A stretch of 64,000 nucleotides of DNA, from the NCBI GenBank assembly GCA_964020155.1, contig OZ026565.1, forward strand, positions 3,736,053 to 3,800,052, in the 5' to 3' direction. The position numbers were made by a program, and so were the translations under genes. Source of the stretch: Chondrilla cf. caribensis (Eukaryota > Porifera > Demospongiae > Chondrillida > Chondrillidae). This document shows, in pieces, positions 59,735 through 64,000 of this stretch. The notes below the pieces were generated by a model, which saw nothing but the letters and a program-made list of their open reading frames with translations, was not told where the DNA came from and searched no databases. How positions within the stretch are numbered: the stretch's first letter is position 1; every line of letters starts with the position of its first letter.

Positions 59735-61035
59735 CACATGTATGAGCTTCTAAAAAATGAATAATTGTTTTATCTACTTACATGATATCTTCCACAGAGT
59801 ACACAATTGGTGTTTTCGGATGCACTGGACATGGGAAAACAACATTCTGCAACTTTCTATCCAAAGAAGATCGTTTCAAGATAAATAACCCCACTGAATC
59901 TCAATACAGTGGATGGGAGAATCTAACCTCCATCACCGGTGAGGCTCAACACGGCGTCGTGGAAGATCCTGTTGCTGGAGTTGAGCTGCATCTTATTGAT
60001 ATGCCTGGTTTTGTGGCAACTGAACACATCACTGATACGGCCCACGCAGATCGAGTGAAAGATGGCAGGAAGTTACTAGAGGAATTTGCCAAGGCTCTCG
60101 ATTATGTAAAAGATGGAATCGATGTCATATTTATCACTCTGAAGGCACGTGCACGTATGTCTGCTCAAGAAGAATTTTTAGTGGAATTCCTTGATGGACT
60201 CTGTCTGTGGCCATATTGCGTATTATTATTCACTCATGGTTCTCTTGTTGGGAAGAATGAAGAGGACCGGCACAAAGGTTTTCTCAGATTCACCGAGACT
60301 GATGATTTTAAAAAGAAATGCCCCGTTTTGGCAAAAATGGTGGATAAAACGAAGAGAAGATTTGTGATTGTTGAGTCTGTTGAATTTGCCAGTCTGAGAG
60401 ATCCTCATTATCACCGTTCCAAGCTAGATGAAATTTATGCTGCTATAAATACTGTAAAGCAAGATGTTGGATCCCCTATTAATCACCCTTTCTTGAAGCT
60501 GGCTCGCAATGCATTTGAAATGCAGCAAATGCTCAGCATCAAAGAGGGGAATAACCCAGCACAACAGGAAGGTGATCACAGAGACCATGATGAAAGCATA
60601 GAGGAATACAGACGCAGGCAAAAGGCTGAGAAACAAGCTCATCAGGGGTATCGAGATGGAGATGAAAAGATACAGAGACTAGAGCCTGAACTGCAACATA
60701 AACATGATGAAGCCGAGCGTGACCGTCAGAGAATGCAGCAACTTGTCGACTGTCTAGAATTACGTGTAATCAAAAGATCCAATGCAGATCATGATGGTCC
60801 GGTACGACATCTTGTCAATTATTTGAAGCGGCTGGATGATGATCCCAGCAAATTTGTGGACAAGTACTTGCAGATGGAAATGATGGTGGAGGAGCAAAGG
60901 AGAGTCATTAGTCAAAATGATGCGCAACAAGTGCCCTATACTGAATTCGAACATGGGATCCTGCAGTGCAATGAAGATGTGGAGGGTCAGCCACCTGAAT
61001 ATAGACCACGACAAAAATTTTGTACTATTTTGTAG
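59061..61035 (+). CDS. GIMAP/AIG1-like GTPase 5 with CaaX tail
   Basis: Exon 1 spans 59061-59154 (31 codons, phase 1, MAASVGSTRSNDHV...) and exon 2 spans 59798-61035, giving 443 residues. It is the most diverged full member: the P-loop is GCTGHGKTT, the G3 motif is DMPG (not DTPG), and the G4 region LLFTHGSLVG is like its paralogues. The core ends in IVESVE near G5. A His/Glu/Arg-rich coiled coil follows, then the HLVNYLKRLDDDPSKFVD box, and the protein ends FCTIL, a CaaX signal. The DMPG change sits next to the switch II glycine, so altered hydrolysis is possible but not shown. Confidence 0.88.
59611..59730 (+). repeat. (GT)n microsatellite, gene 5 intron
   Basis: Three GT runs are separated by ATACGTTT and GTGTACATG, just upstream of the GTPase exon. 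Confidence 0.95.
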
Positions 61036-61249
61036 GGTTAACATTGGACTGTAGTTCATTCCCATTTGATTGAAATATACACTCATAATTCAATTAATTG
61101 CATCATGTAACTTGAACTGAATTTACATTCTCTTTGAAGCACTGTGCTTTGCTTTGCTTTACCTATGCTGTAGTTCTACAATACTGTATAATATAATATA
61201 ATTGTTCATTTAACTGTATGGAAAATATGAATACAAAAATATTGTTTGT

Positions 61250-61565
61250 ATTATCGTCTATTTGGCAACTGTGTAAATTTGAAATTGAACTGCGATCGGC
61301 GATCGAATCCTGTCCTTTTCAGGAGAAATATTACTGGTACATGCATGCACACATGCTCAGTAGATCGGAACAATCCTCCCAAAAGCTGCAGTAGTCCTGT
61401 CTACTTTCTTTTCAAGGTTTGTGGAATGTGTTTTTGTCTTCTTTTTCTGTGCTTCTATGTGCATGGCCAAGGGGTGTGTCGAGTTATATCGTGTCTACGT
61501 TCATCAGCCATCGTGCACTTCAGATCCCCACATTCCCGAAGATATAACCCATTTTACTTTAGTCT
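61250..61565 (-). repeat. Dispersed repeat R3, copy 2
   Basis: A direct-orientation copy of 56755-57065. The two copies bracket gene 5. Its minus-strand frame is less well preserved. Confidence 0.75.
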
Positions 61566-62010
61566 GGTGGTTTTTTTACACAGACAGTTTTCTGTTTACA
61601 CTCCCTACCACAACAATTCTTGAGCATATGGTGATACATGCAATTCCTCTAATCCACCAATAATGGTGGAATATTTCCACCAGTGTTTTTACAGTGTATA
61701 AAACATTAATTATGACTGATATAATTATGTTATTATATTTGTTAATTGATTCTTTTATATTACACCATCCCTTTAATTTAACCACGAAATCTACTATTAC
61801 ATAGTACAATTGCAAGACCCAAGGCCTACTACCCCTACCACCCACTATGACTCTGACATCAACTTCCATCCTTGATGGGCACTATACTTGACTATAATAT
61901 GGTAACAACATTGGCTGGCAATCATATAACACACATAAATTTAGCTATCCAATTGCAATATAACTTGATGATTTTGGAATAGCTTTTAACCATATTGCAT
62001 TATGATAATT
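61566..62010. other. AT-rich spacer without a recognisable feature
   Basis: No gene or repeat was identified. Confidence 0.4.
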
Positions 62011-62019
62011 ATACTATGT

Positions 62020-62400
62020 TATGCTTGAATTAGCCCACAATGATCAGGATATGCAACAAAATCTGAATAGGAAAAAAAAGGAGATGATAAGAGACATACA
62101 AAAACTTCAAGAAGATTTAAATTAAAAAAAAATTAATAAAGAATTGGAGAAAATGGGACAACAGCTTACCAGACTTCAACATGAACATGTTGAAGTCTGG
62201 TGTGACCGGCAGCAACTTGTAGACAGGTACCTACAGGCAGAGATGATGGTGGAGGAACAGAGGAGAGTCAATCTTCAAATTGAAACCTTAAATGGCATAT
62301 TGAGGTTCAGGCACCTAAATGAAGTACATATATATAAGAAACACAAATGTACTATATATTGTAGGGTTGGACTCATTATCCCTTTTATTGGAATCTACTC
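62020..62400 (+). pseudogene. GIMAP-like C-terminal fragment
   Basis: The stretch starts with a match to the LKLARNAFEMQQ region of gene 5 (CTTGAATTAGCCCACAATG...), then a coiled-coil remnant. A frame from 62144 reads QQLVDRYLQAEMMVEEQRRV and then GILRF, matching the conserved box and tail of gene 5. The GTPase domain and P-loop are absent. The tail KHKCTIYCR has lost the terminal CaaX stop. It is a truncated duplicate of gene 5 or its relative. Confidence 0.75.
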
Positions 62401-63024
62401 ATAATTCAATTAATTACAAACAATGCTGTGCACATTATTATCTATAATACATTTCAACAATTAATGTACGTGTGTATTTACTCATATTAATTCATTTTTG
62501 TCAATGTAATAAATGATAGCAAACTTAAGCTGAATGTAATTTTGCACCAGATCAATAGAAAAGGATAGTTACTGCATTTAGCCAGTTCTATGCAATACAT
62601 GTACTACCTTGAAATTGTAGATGCATGTAATGAAACTAAATTATTCTATAGTTGTGAATTATTCCAATTTTCCATAAACTCACAGACATATATATTATAG
62701 ATTAAAATTTTGCATGACATTGTGCTTTTTTAAGTATTATTGGTTATCAATATTGTACAGCTATATCACATATGTAAGCTATAATATTATATTTATTATC
62801 ACATTATTATATGTAATTATATTGATTTTTAATATATAGTAATAACAATGCCAGCTAGGAGTATATCTAATGGTATTTCCATTAGCAGAAGCATGTAATA
62901 TTATACATGTGAACTTTCTGCAGCCCCGTACATGTTTTTTATATATACATTAAATTTATTCTCAACGGAAAGGGATTGACATGCCTGCATAACACTCATT
63001 TTGTGGTAATCTCTCTACCTGAAA
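62401..63024. other. AT-rich spacer without a recognisable feature
   Basis: No gene is supported here. Confidence 0.4.
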
Positions 63025-63145
63025 TTGCTAATTAGCAAGGTTAATTGTTTCCATTTGGTAGGGGCGTCTGATCGAGGTTAGCCCACACACTTAATTGTTT
63101 CGTTCTCACAAATTAAGACATTTTGGCCAACATGCAACTTCTGTG
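63025..63145 (+). mobile_element. Diverged end of TIR element family T1
   Basis: TAGCAAGGTTAATTGTTTCC, GATCGAGGTTAGCCCACAC and TTTTGGCCAACATG follow the order of 53246-53360. Only one end is visible. Confidence 0.5.
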
Positions 63146-63740
63146 TGTGTGAATTGCGAGCTCATCGACATGTCCAATCTCAATCAATTTTGTCTGCCCG
63201 GTTGGAAGGGGGCACAAACATGCTACTTGGTGATGTGGATGATTACGTTTCTGGTCGATTGTGGTTTATACCATTTTATCACCATAATAATACCCCACTA
63301 TTATCTATGATAATTTGATGCTTTGAACCCAACAATCATCTGCCTGTCACTTTTGCAATATTAATTATAATATTTTTAAAGATATAATTTTAAAATATAG
63401 AGAAAACTATAATCTGTCCAGAATTACAGAAACCCCAGCCAGTTTTTGGAAAAGTTAGTGGATTAAAGTAGTATCTATGATTAAAACGTTTAGCAGATTA
63501 TAACTGAATATTCATTTAATTTAGTACTTTTATATAATAATATTGGTATTTGGCCCTTGACAGTGATTGATAACAAGGTCTGGCAGGGCAAGCAATGGCA
63601 GCTGCAGATTGATGGAAATTCACTATACCATGCATGTTAGGCTACACTGCTACTTTTGTATTATATAAAGTGCACAATCATAATTTTGTATGTGTGCATG
63701 TGTAGGTACGCACTTGTTAATATTATAGTATAACACTTAT
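63146..63740. other. AT-rich spacer, possible M1 relic
   Basis: A degraded M1-like stretch (AGTGGATTAAAGTAG, AACTGAATATTCATTTA, GGAAATTCACTAT) lies at about 63455-63625. No gene is seen. Confidence 0.3.
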
Positions 63741-63755
63741 CTCTTCCACATGCAG

Positions 63756-64000
63756 TGTACACAATTGCTGTTGTTGAATGTATAATACTGGGGGAGGGAT
63801 CGAAGACTACATTCTGTGAATTCCTATTCAAAGAAAGCCATTTCAGGACAAGTGATCCAATTGAATCTCAGAAACCTCCATTACCAGTGAGGCCCAACAT
63901 GTGCAGTATCCTGGAGGATCATTGAAGAGCATGGGATCTGTTGAAAAGAGTGCTTATTATATGTAGCCCCTACTACTCAGTAACTTGGAACTGCACTTTT
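63756..64000 (+). pseudogene. GIMAP-like pseudogene with internal deletion (runs off the window)
   Basis: An acceptor-like CTTCCACATGCAG precedes TACACAATTGCTGTTG, the usual GTPase exon start. The P-loop region reads ECIILGEGSKTTFCEFL, so the GxxGxGK spacing is broken. After ESQ and a decayed G2 region the sequence jumps at about 63921 into ATTGAAGAGCATGGGATCTG, which matches the C-terminal tail of the CARD-GIMAP gene (52871-52947). About 0.95 kb of coding sequence is missing, so the GTPase core and coiled coil are gone. Confidence 0.75.

Overview
This is an intron-bearing, (GT)n-rich animal nuclear DNA window with no bacterial or organellar gene logic. All confidently read genes are on the + strand, with canonical GT..AG introns. 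The gene content (a glypican, a TBATA/SPATIAL-type gene, expanded AIG1/GIMAP-like GTPases, a CARD-type death-fold exon and an Ngaro-type tyrosine-recombinase retrotransposon) points to an invertebrate metazoan. I favour a sponge or another non-bilaterian, but the sequence does not prove it.

Layout. 1-2.5 kb: hairpins and microsatellite-like sequence, a possible minus-strand first exon (1370-1540), and a promoter-like stretch with a palindromic NRF-1-type site. 5.1-16.5 kb: a six-exon TBATA-like gene whose 8.6 kb first intron is packed with (GT)n, a 17-bp and a 54-bp minisatellite and MITE copies. 17.4-18.8 kb and 30.5-32.9 kb: two arrays of the same roughly 190-bp repeat. 19.0-20.9 kb: two copies of another repeat. 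21.2-27.5 kb: a young Ngaro-type element with split direct repeats A1-ORFs-B1-A2-B2; its repeat copies look identical apart from a poly-T length. It carries Gag, RT-RNase H and tyrosine recombinase, probably expressed through introns. 34.0-38.2 kb: a five-exon glypican with signal peptide, 14 cysteines and a GPI-type tail.

39.8-64 kb: a tandem cluster of GIMAP-like genes, the most interesting part of the window. There are five full-length members plus two broken ones. Each full member has a P-loop GTPase domain, a variable coiled coil, a short conserved C-terminal box and a C-terminal CaaX-type prenylation signal. Each has a different leader exon joined by a phase-1 intron to the same Lys-Tyr-Thr start of the GTPase exon. 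In the fourth gene the leader is replaced by a CARD-type exon plus a roughly 250-residue exon of unknown fold. The exon phases make a CARD-X-GIMAP-CaaX protein, interrupted here by one extra base. Members 2 and 3 are a recent duplication that includes the promoter. I infer a lineage-specific family of membrane-anchored, death-fold-linked GTPases, plausibly in immunity or cell-death signalling.

Gene models were assembled by hand from reading frame, splice consensus and phase. No transcript or database support was available.
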